From contig CAYTLW010000028.1 in assembly GCA_964438735.1 (NCBI GenBank), positions 1 through 64,000 of the forward strand: DNA of 64,000 nucleotides. Direction: 5' to 3'. Below the pieces are notes generated by a model. It saw only the letters and a list, made by a program, of their open reading frames with translations. It searched no databases and was not told where the DNA came from. A program made the position numbers and the translations under genes. The number at the start of each line of letters is the position of its first letter. Within the stretch, counting starts at the first letter, position 1. The DNA comes from CAYTLW01 sp964438735. Its GTDB lineage: Bacteria; Myxococcota_A; UBA9042. Of this stretch, positions 17,664 through 25,771 are shown piece after piece.

Positions 17664-17763
17664 GGTCACCCTCCTGGCGCCGCAAGGGTGGGGTAAGCTG
17701 GCCCCGGCTCGCAACAGGTCCGAGCATAAGGTCGCTCAAGGTGGGGTGCGTGGACCCCGAAAA

Positions 17764-19272
17764 TCAGCTTCGGATGCGGCTCAGAACGCGCCTGCCTACG
17801 TCGAGCAGAGCGGGATCCTCGCGCAGGGCCAGGAAGACGTAGGGCAGGGCGCCGACCATGGTGGCCAGCACCACGGCGGGGTAGGGCAGGTGCAGCCACA
17901 CGTCGGCCATGAGGAAGGCTGCGACGCAGGGGGTGGCGTAGATGAGGTGCCGGCTGAGGTGCGCGAAGAAGTGGCCTGCGCTGACCCCGCTGCGGCGCAG
18001 GATCACGGTCTGTTGAATCAGCAGGCCAAGGGGCACCAGGGCGCCATAGCAGGCCAGGGCGCCTTCGGGGGTGCCCGTGACCTGCAGGCCGCCCCACAGG
18101 GCACCGACCCGGAGCACCAGCATGGTGGCTTGAATGGCGACGTTGAAGCGGTGCATCTCCAAGACGCTCATGAGCACCGTCATGGGAGAGGCGACGAACA
18201 TGCCGAAGGTCACGGGCGCGATCAGTGCCGCGTAGATGCCCGCGTCGGCCCATCGCTCGCCGAATACCAGGGTCACCGCAGGCGGGCCCAACAAAGCGAT
18301 ACCCAACACTGGCAAGACGCCGACCGCCGTCAACTTCAGCGACACCTGGCGCACGGTGGCGGCGAAGGCTTCCAGGTCACCCCGGGCGTGCTCGGCGGCC
18401 GCCCGCTGGAAGAAGACCTGCGCCACAGAGGAGGACAGGAACTGGATCGGCAGCCCGATCAGGCGGTCGGCCATGGCATAGAGGCCGACCACAGCCGGCG
18501 AGAACAATGCCGCCAGCACCAGCGGCGGCGACTGCAGCGCAGTCGTGCTCAGCAGCGCGGCCCAGGTATTGACCAGCGGGAATTCGCGGTATCGCCACGC
18601 CACCTTGCGGATGCGCGCCAGGCCAGGCCGGACCCAGGCCACCGTGCTCGGTCGCACGGCGATCCAGACCAGGAAGATCAGCGGCAACAGCAGGAGCAGC
18701 GAGCTGGTGCGCGCCGCTACCAGGTGGATGCCGTCCTGGTAACCCATCCAGCCGACGCCGATGGTGGCCAGCACGCCTCCGATACTGGCCACGACGCGGA
18801 CTCCGCTGACCGTGGCGAAGCGTTCGCTGCGTTGGAAATACAGGCTCAGCGGCGCGTTCAGGGAGGTCAGCAGGATGCCGATGGGCAGGATCCACGCCCA
18901 CGGCAACAGTTCCTCGGCGCCGAGCGCGTTCAGCAACGGTTCGGCCGCAAAACCGGCGAGCAGCGCGCACAGGCTGCTGACCAGCAACGAAGCGGTGACG
19001 GCGACGACCAGGACCGCAGCCCCGTCGGCCGGATCCTTGGGCAGCAGCACTGCGTTGTCGTAGCGCAGGCAGGCGGCGAGACCGACCACGGCGCAGATGG
19101 TGCCGTAGATGGCGCCGATGCCAAACGCCTCCGGGGCGAAGAGCCGGGCGATGATCGGCGCGCTGAGCAGGGCCACGGCCTGGCCGAGGATCGAACCGCT
19201 ACTGACGATCAGCACGTTGGCGAGGAAACCACGTCGGCGTGCGGGTCGGGCTGGGCTGGCGGGTTCGGTCAC
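17764..19272 (-). CDS. Polysaccharide flippase (Wzx/MOP superfamily)
   Basis: This is a multi-pass membrane protein of about 502 residues with 12-14 hydrophobic segments from F-L-A-N-V-L-I-V-S-S-G-S onward. The N-terminal S-G-S-I-L-G-Q-A-V-A-L-L-S-A-P-I-I-A-R-L motif is characteristic of O-antigen/exopolysaccharide flippases. They move lipid-linked repeat units across the inner membrane. The open frame begins at 19443, but that start would overlap the divergent gene at 19413 and adds an Arg-rich, non-membrane leader, so I place the start at the GTG at 19272. The divergent neighbour is a putative O-antigen ligase, so the pair looks like part of a surface-polysaccharide locus. Confidence 0.8.
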   Translation of the reverse strand: MTEPASPARPARRRGFLANVLIVSSGSILGQAVALLSAPIIARLFAPEAFGIGAIYGTICAVVGLAACLRYDNAVLLPKDPADGAAVLVVAVTASLLVSSLCALLAGFAAEPLLNALGAEELLPWAWILPIGILLTSLNAPLSLYFQRSERFATVSGVRVVASIGGVLATIGVGWMGYQDGIHLVAARTSSLLLLLPLIFLVWIAVRPSTVAWVRPGLARIRKVAWRYREFPLVNTWAALLSTTALQSPPLVLAALFSPAVVGLYAMADRLIGLPIQFLSSSVAQVFFQRAAAEHARGDLEAFAATVRQVSLKLTAVGVLPVLGIALLGPPAVTLVFGERWADAGIYAALIAPVTFGMFVASPMTVLMSVLEMHRFNVAIQATMLVLRVGALWGGLQVTGTPEGALACYGALVPLGLLIQQTVILRRSGVSAGHFFAHLSRHLIYATPCVAAFLMADVWLHLPYPAVVLATMVGALPYVFLALREDPALLDVGRRVLSRIRS

Positions 19273-19340
19273 GGCGGGATCCGGTCGCGGCAGGCGACGA
19301 CGGCGCAGGGTAGCCCGGGCCCGCCGCCACGTCGATCTTC

Positions 19341-19370
19341 GATGACCGCAGCGATGATCTCGGCTACCCT
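19341..19370 (+). promoter_or_regulatory. Putative promoter of the O-antigen ligase-like gene
   Basis: GATGAC (19341-19346), 18 bases, then TACCCT (19365-19370), 42 bases before the ATG at 19413. TACCCT preceded by GC recurs in the same position before the genes at 25772 and 27796. Confidence 0.3.
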
Positions 19371-19412
19371 CCGCGGCAACTATGGTCTGGAGGCCGGTCA
19401 ACGCGCGCCTCC

Positions 19413-20849
19413 ATGAACCGAAGGTCGCCCCCCCGGAATTCACTCATGATCGGCGTACTGGTCGTCATATTGTTGGTCGCGTTCGGCGTGCTGGCGCTGC
19501 TCTTCGACATGAGCGCCCTGGTGCTGCTCAGCTGCGCCGCCATCCCGATCTTCTTGTGGCTGCTTCGAAGACCCGCACACATGGCCGGCGCATGCGTGGC
19601 GTTGCACGCGTGGCCGCTGGTCACCTTGGGCGGGGCGGCGGGCATCACGCCGTTCAAGCTGAGCATCGTCGTCCTGGCCGGGCTGACAGCGAACAAGGTC
19701 TACCGGGAGGGGTTCGTCTCGATCACCTGGCCGCTGGTGGGCTCCCTGTTGTTCATCCTGGTGGTCAAGCTGATCTCCGACATCTCGGCGACCTATGGCG
19801 GCCACTTCTCGAGCCTCTACGAATTCCTCGGCACTTTGCTGTTGATCCTCATGCTGACCCAACTGATTCGCTCGATGGAAGACATGCGGGCGATGGCCAT
19901 CCCCATCGTCCTGAACCTCATCGCTCTGGGGCTGTATGTGGCCTTTTTCGAAAGCGGCGGCGAACCGGGCTCGCAGTATGTGCGTTTCGATGGCCCGACC
20001 GGCAACGCCAACGCCCTGGCCATCGCGGTCCTCGGGCCCTTGCCGCTGGCCTTCGCCGTGGCCTTCGATGGCAGCAGCCGTCGTCTGATTCGCATCGTCG
20101 GCGTGGCGGCGGTGGTATTCGGCATCTACTCCATGCTCGGCACGGCGTCTCGGGCCGGTGCCGGTGGCACTGTGCTCGCCTTCATGGTTCTGGGCCTGAC
20201 CCTGGGCCGCACATTCCGCGTCCGCCTGATGATGATCGCCGCAGTCGCAGTGATCCTGCCCACCGCCTGGTATTTCAGCCCGGCGACCATGACCTATCGT
20301 TTGACCGCGACCATTACGGAGGCCGATGAGACCTCCATCAACAGCGGTCCGAAGGTCGGCTTGAGCGAACGCGACGAGCACCTGAGCATGGCCCTGGACA
20401 TGATCCCGGAGAGCCCCTGGATCGGTCACGGCGCGACCGGCTTCGTCATGCGCCGGACCATGCTCGGCATGACCCGAACCTGGGCGCACTCATCGGTCCT
20501 GGGGCTGACCGTGGCGCATGGTGTACCAGCCGCGCTGCTCTACCTGTTCTTGCTGTTGGGCAGCATCTATGTGGCGTGGTTGAACCGAAGGCGCCTGACG
20601 GGCTCCAACCACATCCTGATGTGCGGCCTGTTGAGCAGTCTGTGCGGAATTGTCGCCGCGTCCATGATGTTCACCGGCCAGTTCCGGCCCCGTTTGTGGG
20701 CCTTTGTGGCGCTGTCTTGGATCATTCATCATCGATTGTCGCGCGACGCGGCACCTGCTCCGCTGCAGCCGTCTGCTCCTACAGAACCGCCGACACCGCT
20801 GGCTCCCATCGCCACTCGGCCGCAGCTGCAGCTGTACAAAGGTCACTGA
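19413..20849 (+). CDS. O-antigen ligase / polymerase family membrane protein (Wzy_C-like)
   Basis: The protein has 478 residues with about ten to twelve membrane segments. A central loop and segment T-A-S-R-A-G-A-G-G-T-V-L-A-F matches the S-R-G/A motif of the O-antigen ligase family, and W-A-H-S-S-V-L-G-L-T-V-A-H-G occupies the place of the usual H-N-S-Y-L periplasmic motif. Such proteins join or polymerise polysaccharide repeat units in the periplasm. The last 50 residues are a Pro/Thr/Ala-rich tail. The start is uncertain: ATG 19413 is used, while ATG 19446 is also possible; neither has a strong ribosome-binding site. It is divergent from the flippase gene and followed by an alpha/beta-hydrolase lipoprotein gene in the same direction. 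Confidence 0.75.
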   Translation: MNRRSPPRNSLMIGVLVVILLVAFGVLALLFDMSALVLLSCAAIPIFLWLLRRPAHMAGACVALHAWPLVTLGGAAGITPFKLSIVVLAGLTANKVYREGFVSITWPLVGSLLFILVVKLISDISATYGGHFSSLYEFLGTLLLILMLTQLIRSMEDMRAMAIPIVLNLIALGLYVAFFESGGEPGSQYVRFDGPTGNANALAIAVLGPLPLAFAVAFDGSSRRLIRIVGVAAVVFGIYSMLGTASRAGAGGTVLAFMVLGLTLGRTFRVRLMMIAAVAVILPTAWYFSPATMTYRLTATITEADETSINSGPKVGLSERDEHLSMALDMIPESPWIGHGATGFVMRRTMLGMTRTWAHSSVLGLTVAHGVPAALLYLFLLLGSIYVAWLNRRRLTGSNHILMCGLLSSLCGIVAASMMFTGQFRPRLWAFVALSWIIHHRLSRDAAPAPLQPSAPTEPPTPLAPIATRPQLQLYKGH

Positions 20850-20987
20850 GTCCGATTGGTTGCGAACGGGTCTCCGGGACCGCCCGGGTGCGCCGTTCCT
20901 CTGCGTCTTTCAACTGCGGCTGATGCCCACGTCAGCCGTCGAATTCGGAATCGGTCTGATATGGTCTGCCTTGGAGGCGTCTCGCAG

Positions 20988-22196
20988 GTGAAGATCCGGC
21001 CCAGTTGCGACTACGGCACGCACGTTCCACCGCCATGGGCCAGGCGGGTCCTTGTCTTGGTTCTGGTAGGCCTGATGGCCGCCTGCTCGGCGTCGGATGA
21101 CGCAGCGTTGGATGACCCTGCGGCAGATGGTGGCACCGGAGATGTCGAATACCCGGTGCCGGCAGAGCGCGGGCCCCACGCGGTCGGTACCCGGCGCCAC
21201 AAATGGGTCAACGCGGCGGTCGACCGCAGCGTCCCGGTGCGCGTCTGGTATCCAGCCAGCGCAGAAGGCGACGGCGACGCCAGGTACATCTCCTTGCTGC
21301 AGGGCTCGGCCCATGTGGACGCCGAAGGTCTGGCCGGGCCGTATCCGGTGGTGCTCTTCTCGCACGGCTTTCGGGGCGCCGCCGAGCAGTCATTCTCCAT
21401 CACCGAGCACATCGCCAGCTGGGGCTACTTTGTCGCCGCCCCCGACCACGTGACCAATACCCTGTTCGCCTTCAGCGCCACCGATCAGGACGCCGCCGAG
21501 GTGGCCCGCCTGCGTCCGGTCGACCTGCGCTACGCGCTCGACCGTATCTCCGCGCCGGACTACGAGCTGAGCGTCCAGGTGGACGCCTCCCGCGTTGCCG
21601 TCATGGGGCACTCCTTCGGCGGGTGGACGGCCCTCATCGTGGCCGGCGCCCGAGTGCACGTGGCAGAGGCCAACAAGCGTTGTAAGGCGGGCGCGAGCAG
21701 CAACCTATTCTGCAAGTACACGGAACTGTTGCCAGACGATCAGAAGGTCGGCGGCGACCCGCCCTGGCCCGGACTGAAGGCAGCCGTCGCCCTGGCGCCG
21801 GGTGGATACTCCTCCTTTGGCGACAGCCTGTCCCAGGTGAGCGTGCCGACGGTCGTCTTTGGCGGCACAAAGGACACCAACACGTCCATCGAGGTGGAGA
21901 TCGATCCGATCTACGCCGGCCTGCCGCCGCCCAAGGCGCGCGTGGTCATCGAAAACGCCGGCCACATGAGCTTCACCGACATCTGCTCCCTGGACTTCGC
22001 CAAGACGTTGTTGAAGGAGTTCTGCGGCACCGATGGGATCATCGACGGTGAGCGGGGCAACCAAGTTACGCGGGCCTTTGTGACGGCCTGGCTGGACCGC
22101 TTCGTCAAGGAGCGAGAGGCGGCCAGCAACGTGTTCACGACAACACAGGGAGTGGCTTTATTCCCAGAGGCAGTCGTCACCGCCAAGGGTCTTTGA
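20988..22196 (+). CDS. Alpha/beta-hydrolase lipoprotein (PAF-acetylhydrolase / dienelactone-hydrolase type)
   Basis: With the GTG at 20988 (GGAGG upstream) the protein has 402 residues; the open frame from 20856 lacks a convincing start. The signal peptide ends in L-M-A-A-C (Cys33). The nucleophile elbow is G-H-S209-F-G-G, and the likely catalytic His is in G-H326-M-S-F. The oxyanion region is V-L-F-S-H-G-F-R-G. A cysteine pair near K-R-C-K-A-G-A-S-S-N-L-F-C-K suggests a disulfide in the lid. The fold is that of secreted esterase/lipase-like hydrolases; substrate unknown. It converges on the S9 peptidase gene with only four bases between the stops. Confidence 0.8.
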   Translation: MKIRPSCDYGTHVPPPWARRVLVLVLVGLMAACSASDDAALDDPAADGGTGDVEYPVPAERGPHAVGTRRHKWVNAAVDRSVPVRVWYPASAEGDGDARYISLLQGSAHVDAEGLAGPYPVVLFSHGFRGAAEQSFSITEHIASWGYFVAAPDHVTNTLFAFSATDQDAAEVARLRPVDLRYALDRISAPDYELSVQVDASRVAVMGHSFGGWTALIVAGARVHVAEANKRCKAGASSNLFCKYTELLPDDQKVGGDPPWPGLKAAVALAPGGYSSFGDSLSQVSVPTVVFGGTKDTNTSIEVEIDPIYAGLPPPKARVVIENAGHMSFTDICSLDFAKTLLKEFCGTDGIIDGERGNQVTRAFVTAWLDRFVKEREAASNVFTTTQGVALFPEAVVTAKGL

Positions 22197-22200
22197 CGGC

Positions 22201-24348
22201 CTATGGACGCCGCTTGCCGCGGACCTTCTTGCCGCCCTTGCCGTCCTTTCCTTTCTTGCCATCCTTGTCGCCGTCGCGCGCCAGGCCGTACTCCAGTTTG
22301 GGCGGTGGCTTGGCGCTGCCCTTGCCCTTGAGGTAGTGCTCGAACCATCGCAGCTGACGAAGGTTGTAGTCGTAGCGCGATGCCGCCCGACGATTGCCGT
22401 GGCCCTCGCCTTTGTACAGGACCAGGCGCACTGCGACCTTGCCGATGGACTTGAGGTAGCGGAACAGCTCCATGGACTGGCTGGGATGGACCCGCTTGTC
22501 GCTGTCCCCGTGCACGATGAGCAAAGGCGTGCGGCCCTGCTCGACGTGGTGCAACGGACTGCGCTCGCGCATGTAGTCCCAGTGCTTCCATGGCCAGCGG
22601 CGGGCGTGAACCAGGTACATCTCGTTGGGGATGTCCGTGGTCCCGAACTTGCTCACCAGGTCGCTGATGCCGACGAACATGACCGCCGCAGCGAAGTGTT
22701 TCGTCAGCTTCGTCGCTGCCCACGCCGCTGCGTAGCCGCCGTAACTGCCGCCCGTGATGCCGATTCGCGCCTTGTCCGCCAGCCCGGTGGCGACCAGGTG
22801 CATGGCTCCGTCCACCAGGTCATTGAACTCGGCGCCAGCGTAGTCGCTCTGGCTGGACATGGAGAACGCCACCCCGCGACCGGTGCTGCCGCGGTAGTTG
22901 GGGTAGAAGACGGCGAAACCGCGACCGGCGGCGACCTGTCCGGGATGCCCGTAGCCCGTCACCCAGCCGTTGGCCACGTGCGCTTCCGGGCCGCCGTGCA
23001 CGCCGAGGATCAGCGGGTAGCGTCGGCCTTTCTTCTCATTGAGGGGCCGGACCAGCACACCGCCAATGCGTAGCCCGTCGCGTGCCTTGAAAGAGATGAC
23101 CTCCTGGCGACCCATGCGCACCTGGTCGAGCCATGGGTTGTTGTTCGTGATGCGGCTACCGGCCCCGGTCGCTGCGTCGATGGCATAGACCTCGCGCGGA
23201 TGCTCTGGCCTGTCGACCAGGGCGCCTATGACCCGCCCATTCGTTGATATGGTCAGGCTGCGCACGATGCCAGCGGGGCTCTTCAACCGGCCGCGCTTGC
23301 CGGCGATGGTGACCGTGTCGAGTACGCTTTGCTCACCGCGGTGGCCGACAAAGACGAGCGAATCGGGGCTGCGCCAGGCCGCCTGGAAGACGTGCCCGTC
23401 GTACTTCGGAAGCAGATCTCGCACCCGCTTGCCCTCGGCGTTCAGCAGCCAGAGGCGACCGGCCCGAGGGTCGTGTTTGTCCACCGAGCCGATGAGCGCC
23501 AGGTGTTTGCTGTCCGGGCTCCACCAGAAGCGGCCCAACTTGCCCACATGCGCCAGCTTGCCGACGACGGCGCGCCGCTCCACATCGACGATAAACAGCT
23601 GGCGCTTCATGATCGCGTCGTCGACCAGCGGTGTCGGCGCGATGGTCAGCGCGACCCGCTTGCCGTCCGGGCTCGCAACGGGATTGGAGACGCTGCCCGG
23701 CAACTCGAATGGCAGCGGAGAACTCGGCTTCTTCCCCTTGCCTTCCGGCCCGCGCAACGTGTCGATGAACAGTCGCCACGGGCGATTCTGCTCTTCGACA
23801 ATTCGCTGGGTGAAGCCATGCTCGGCGCGCTTCTTGTCGTGTCGCTTGAGTTCGCTCCGGCCCACATAGAGCACTCGCTTGCCGTCCGGATGCAGCGCGT
23901 AGCCACGCAGCCCGCCCTTGGGATCCAGCCCCTTGTACGACTCTCCTCCGCCCGCGGGGATCAGCCAGAGCGCGGGCTTCTTGTCTCCGCTACGCTTGGC
24001 GATATAGGCGATGGCGTCGCCCTTGGCAGTCCAATGGATATGGCGCACCGAGACCTTGCCATGCACAAACGCCCGATCCACCCCGTCGCGTCCGGCCACC
24101 CGGAGTTCGCGCCAGGCCGGCCCATCACCCTTGGCTTTCGGGTCCCGCTGCACCGCGCGCACCCAGGCAAATCGGCCGCCGTCGGGGCTCACTCGCACCT
24201 CGAGGGCGCTGCGCAATCGTGCGACGTCGTCCACGGACATGGGGCGGTCGACATTGTCGGGTCGGTCGGGCCGCGCCAACGCAGGACCCGGCGCGCAGCC
24301 GGCAGCCAGCAAAACGGCAATACAGAGGAGTCGCAGCGACGTGGGCAT
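22201..24348 (-). CDS. S9-family (prolyl oligopeptidase/acylaminoacyl-type) peptidase, lipoprotein
   Basis: The protein has 715 residues. The lipobox is L-A-A-G-C (Cys18). Residues about 40-430 form a beta-propeller (repeated S-P-D-G-K-R-V motifs), followed by an alpha/beta-hydrolase domain. The catalytic triad is visible: Ser535 in G-G-S-Y-G-G, Asp617 in H-G-D-S-D-K-R-V and His650 in G-E-G-H-G. The length and order match the S9C class. The last 35 residues are Lys/Gly/Asp-rich, an unusual basic tail. Anchored in the envelope, it would trim short peptides outside the cytoplasm. The catalytic assignment is strong; the peptide specificity is unknown. Confidence 0.88.
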   Translation of the reverse strand: MPTSLRLLCIAVLLAAGCAPGPALARPDRPDNVDRPMSVDDVARLRSALEVRVSPDGGRFAWVRAVQRDPKAKGDGPAWRELRVAGRDGVDRAFVHGKVSVRHIHWTAKGDAIAYIAKRSGDKKPALWLIPAGGGESYKGLDPKGGLRGYALHPDGKRVLYVGRSELKRHDKKRAEHGFTQRIVEEQNRPWRLFIDTLRGPEGKGKKPSSPLPFELPGSVSNPVASPDGKRVALTIAPTPLVDDAIMKRQLFIVDVERRAVVGKLAHVGKLGRFWWSPDSKHLALIGSVDKHDPRAGRLWLLNAEGKRVRDLLPKYDGHVFQAAWRSPDSLVFVGHRGEQSVLDTVTIAGKRGRLKSPAGIVRSLTISTNGRVIGALVDRPEHPREVYAIDAATGAGSRITNNNPWLDQVRMGRQEVISFKARDGLRIGGVLVRPLNEKKGRRYPLILGVHGGPEAHVANGWVTGYGHPGQVAAGRGFAVFYPNYRGSTGRGVAFSMSSQSDYAGAEFNDLVDGAMHLVATGLADKARIGITGGSYGGYAAAWAATKLTKHFAAAVMFVGISDLVSKFGTTDIPNEMYLVHARRWPWKHWDYMRERSPLHHVEQGRTPLLIVHGDSDKRVHPSQSMELFRYLKSIGKVAVRLVLYKGEGHGNRRAASRYDYNLRQLRWFEHYLKGKGSAKPPPKLEYGLARDGDKDGKKGKDGKGGKKVRGKRRP

Positions 24349-24427
24349 GTGTTCTCTGGTTCAAGTGTCGGGGGTGGGCAGGCGATGGTGCAGCCGGCGC
24401 AGTCGATGCGCAAGGCCCGTCTCGGGA

Positions 24428-24455
24428 GGGTCAGGTATTGACACTTGACATCTTT
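24428..24455 (+). repeat. REP-like element, outer left copy
   Basis: This 28-bp stretch begins GGGTCAGGTATTGACACTTG and is nearly identical to the inner left copy at 24492-24520. It is inverted relative to the degenerate copy at 25493-25520, forming the outer pair around the transposase gene. Confidence 0.8.
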
Positions 24456-24491
24456 GGGGCGATTCGTGAAACCAGAAGCCCCATCCACAGA

Positions 24492-24520
24492 GGGTCAGGT
24501 ATTGACACTTGACACCTTTT
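24492..24520 (+). repeat. REP-like element, inner left copy (perfect inverted partner of 25428-25456)
   Basis: These 29 bases are exactly the reverse complement of 25428-25456. They lie 21 bases before the transposase start. REP-associated transposases recognise such palindromic boundary elements. Confidence 0.85.
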
Positions 24521-24541
24521 GCCGGCACGGAGGCCCCGACC

Positions 24542-25453
24542 ATGCGACTGCCAAGACTCGATCACCCGGGCGCGCGACATCACGTCATGAATCGCGGTGC
24601 GCGCCGAGAGGCCGTGTTTCCAGACGACCAATCACGAGAGATCTTTTTGGAATTACTCGCGGATCTGCCAACTAGATTCAGCGTGCGCGTGCATGGCTAC
24701 GCCCTCATGCCCAACCACTATCACCTGATGCTGGAGTCCGTGCGGGGTGTTTTGCCGCGAGCGATGCGGCATCTGGGCGGCGAGTACAGTCGCCGAATCA
24801 ATACGACGTACCACTGGGATGGCCCGCTGTTTCGTGGGCGCTACCGAAATCGGCTTGTGAGTACAGAGGAGTATTGGCGCTACCTGCTGCTGTACCTGCA
24901 CGCCAACCCAGTGCGAGCTGGGTTGTCGGAGCCAGCCGAAGCGGCGTGGACGAGTCATCAGGCCTATCAGGATGAAGGGGATCGACCCGAGTGGTTGCGG
25001 ACTGACGAGATTCTCAGGCTTTTCGGCAGTCGCGCCCGGTATGCGCAAGCCTGGCAGGAGATGGCCGATGGCGACTCGAAGCCGCCACCGGGCTTTTCTC
25101 CGGAGAACCTCTGGCGACCGGAAACCACCGGTGCGGTGACGGGCGTCGAGATTCCGGACACGACTTTCGATGTGGCCGACGCGCTCAAGGCGGTGACCCG
25201 TGTGACTGGCGTGTCGCTCGACGACCTTGTCGGCCCGCCAGGCCGGGGACGGCGTCATCCCGCCAAGTGGCTGGCTGCCTGGTGGATGAGTCGCCGATGT
25301 GGCATCCCGCATGGCGGAATCGCGGACGCATTCGGCATCGGCCACGACGCAGTAAGTCGCAATATCCGTCGGGTGGAGCAACGCCGTGAGAGCGACGAAC
25401 GGTTCCGTGATTGGATCGCCCAGCTTCAAAAGGTGTCAAGTGTCAATACCTGA
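24542..25453 (+). CDS. REP-associated tyrosine transposase (RAYT, Y1 family) with DnaA-like C-terminal domain
   Basis: The protein has 303 residues; the ATG at 24542 follows GGAGG. The N-terminal Y1 transposase domain has the HUH motif P-N-H59-Y-H61-L-M-L and the catalytic Tyr118 in Y-L-H-A-N-P-V-R-A. Residues about 215-300 resemble the DnaA C-terminal DNA-binding domain (G-I-A-D-A-F-G-I-G-H-D-A-V-S-R), a known arrangement in these proteins. It cuts and joins single-stranded DNA at REP sequences. The stop codon and last seven codons lie inside the inner right repeat, so gene and element boundary overlap. All key residues are intact and the gene looks functional. Confidence 0.9.
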   Translation: MRLPRLDHPGARHHVMNRGARREAVFPDDQSREIFLELLADLPTRFSVRVHGYALMPNHYHLMLESVRGVLPRAMRHLGGEYSRRINTTYHWDGPLFRGRYRNRLVSTEEYWRYLLLYLHANPVRAGLSEPAEAAWTSHQAYQDEGDRPEWLRTDEILRLFGSRARYAQAWQEMADGDSKPPPGFSPENLWRPETTGAVTGVEIPDTTFDVADALKAVTRVTGVSLDDLVGPPGRGRRHPAKWLAAWWMSRRCGIPHGGIADAFGIGHDAVSRNIRRVEQRRESDERFRDWIAQLQKVSSVNT

Positions 25454-25456
25454 CCC
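25428..25456 (-). repeat. REP-like element, inner right copy
   Basis: Perfect 29-bp inverted copy of 24492-24520. It contains the TGA stop of the transposase gene (25451-25453). Confidence 0.85.
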
Positions 25457-25492
25457 CTTTTAGGTGGGGCGTTTGGTGACGCGAATGGCGTG

Positions 25493-25520
25493 AAAGGTGT
25501 CAAGTGTTGATGCCTGATTC
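25493..25520 (-). repeat. REP-like element, outer right degenerate copy
   Basis: It shares AAAGGTGTCAAGTGT with the inner right copy and then diverges. It ends seven bases from the 3' end of the tRNA-Arg gene. It pairs in orientation with 24428-24455. Confidence 0.7.
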
Positions 25521-25527
25521 TCTATAG

Positions 25528-25601
25528 CGCGCCCAGCAGGACTCGAACCTGCGACCGTCGGCTTAGAAGGCCGATGCTCTATCCAGCTGAGCTATGGGCG
25601 C
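25528..25601 (-). tRNA. trnR: tRNA-Arg (anticodon UCU)
   Basis: A complete cloverleaf is readable on the minus strand: a 7-bp acceptor GCGCCCA/TGGGCGC, D-stem GCTC/GAGC, anticodon stem TCGGC/GCCGA with loop CTTCTAA (anticodon TCT), and T-stem GCAGG/CCTGC with loop TTCGAGT. The discriminator base is G, and CCA is not encoded. It reads AGA (and possibly AGG) codons, which are rare in this GC-rich region. Confidence 0.95.
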
Positions 25602-25696
25602 GGGGCGCGCTTGGCGCGGCGGGGAGGATTCCACCATGGTGGTCCGCTGTCTAGCGGTGGCTCGCCGGAGGTTGTTCCGGGGGAATGGGGCGTGGA

Positions 25697-25726
25697 TTTC
25701 GCATCCCTGGGCCGAGGCGCTACCCT
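25697..25726 (+). promoter_or_regulatory. Putative promoter of the cysteine-rich lipoprotein gene at 25772
   Basis: TTTCGC (25697-25702), 18 bases, TACCCT (25721-25726), 45 bases before the ATG. The -10-like hexamer is identical to that before 19413 and 27796. Confidence 0.3.
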
Positions 25727-25771
25727 GTGCCGACGTGTCGTCGCGGCTGTGACGGCCTCATTTGGAGCTTT

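Noticed and set aside
19273..19443. Longer start of the flippase gene at 19443
   Set aside because: It would overlap the divergent gene at 19413 and add an Arg-rich leader unlike the family.
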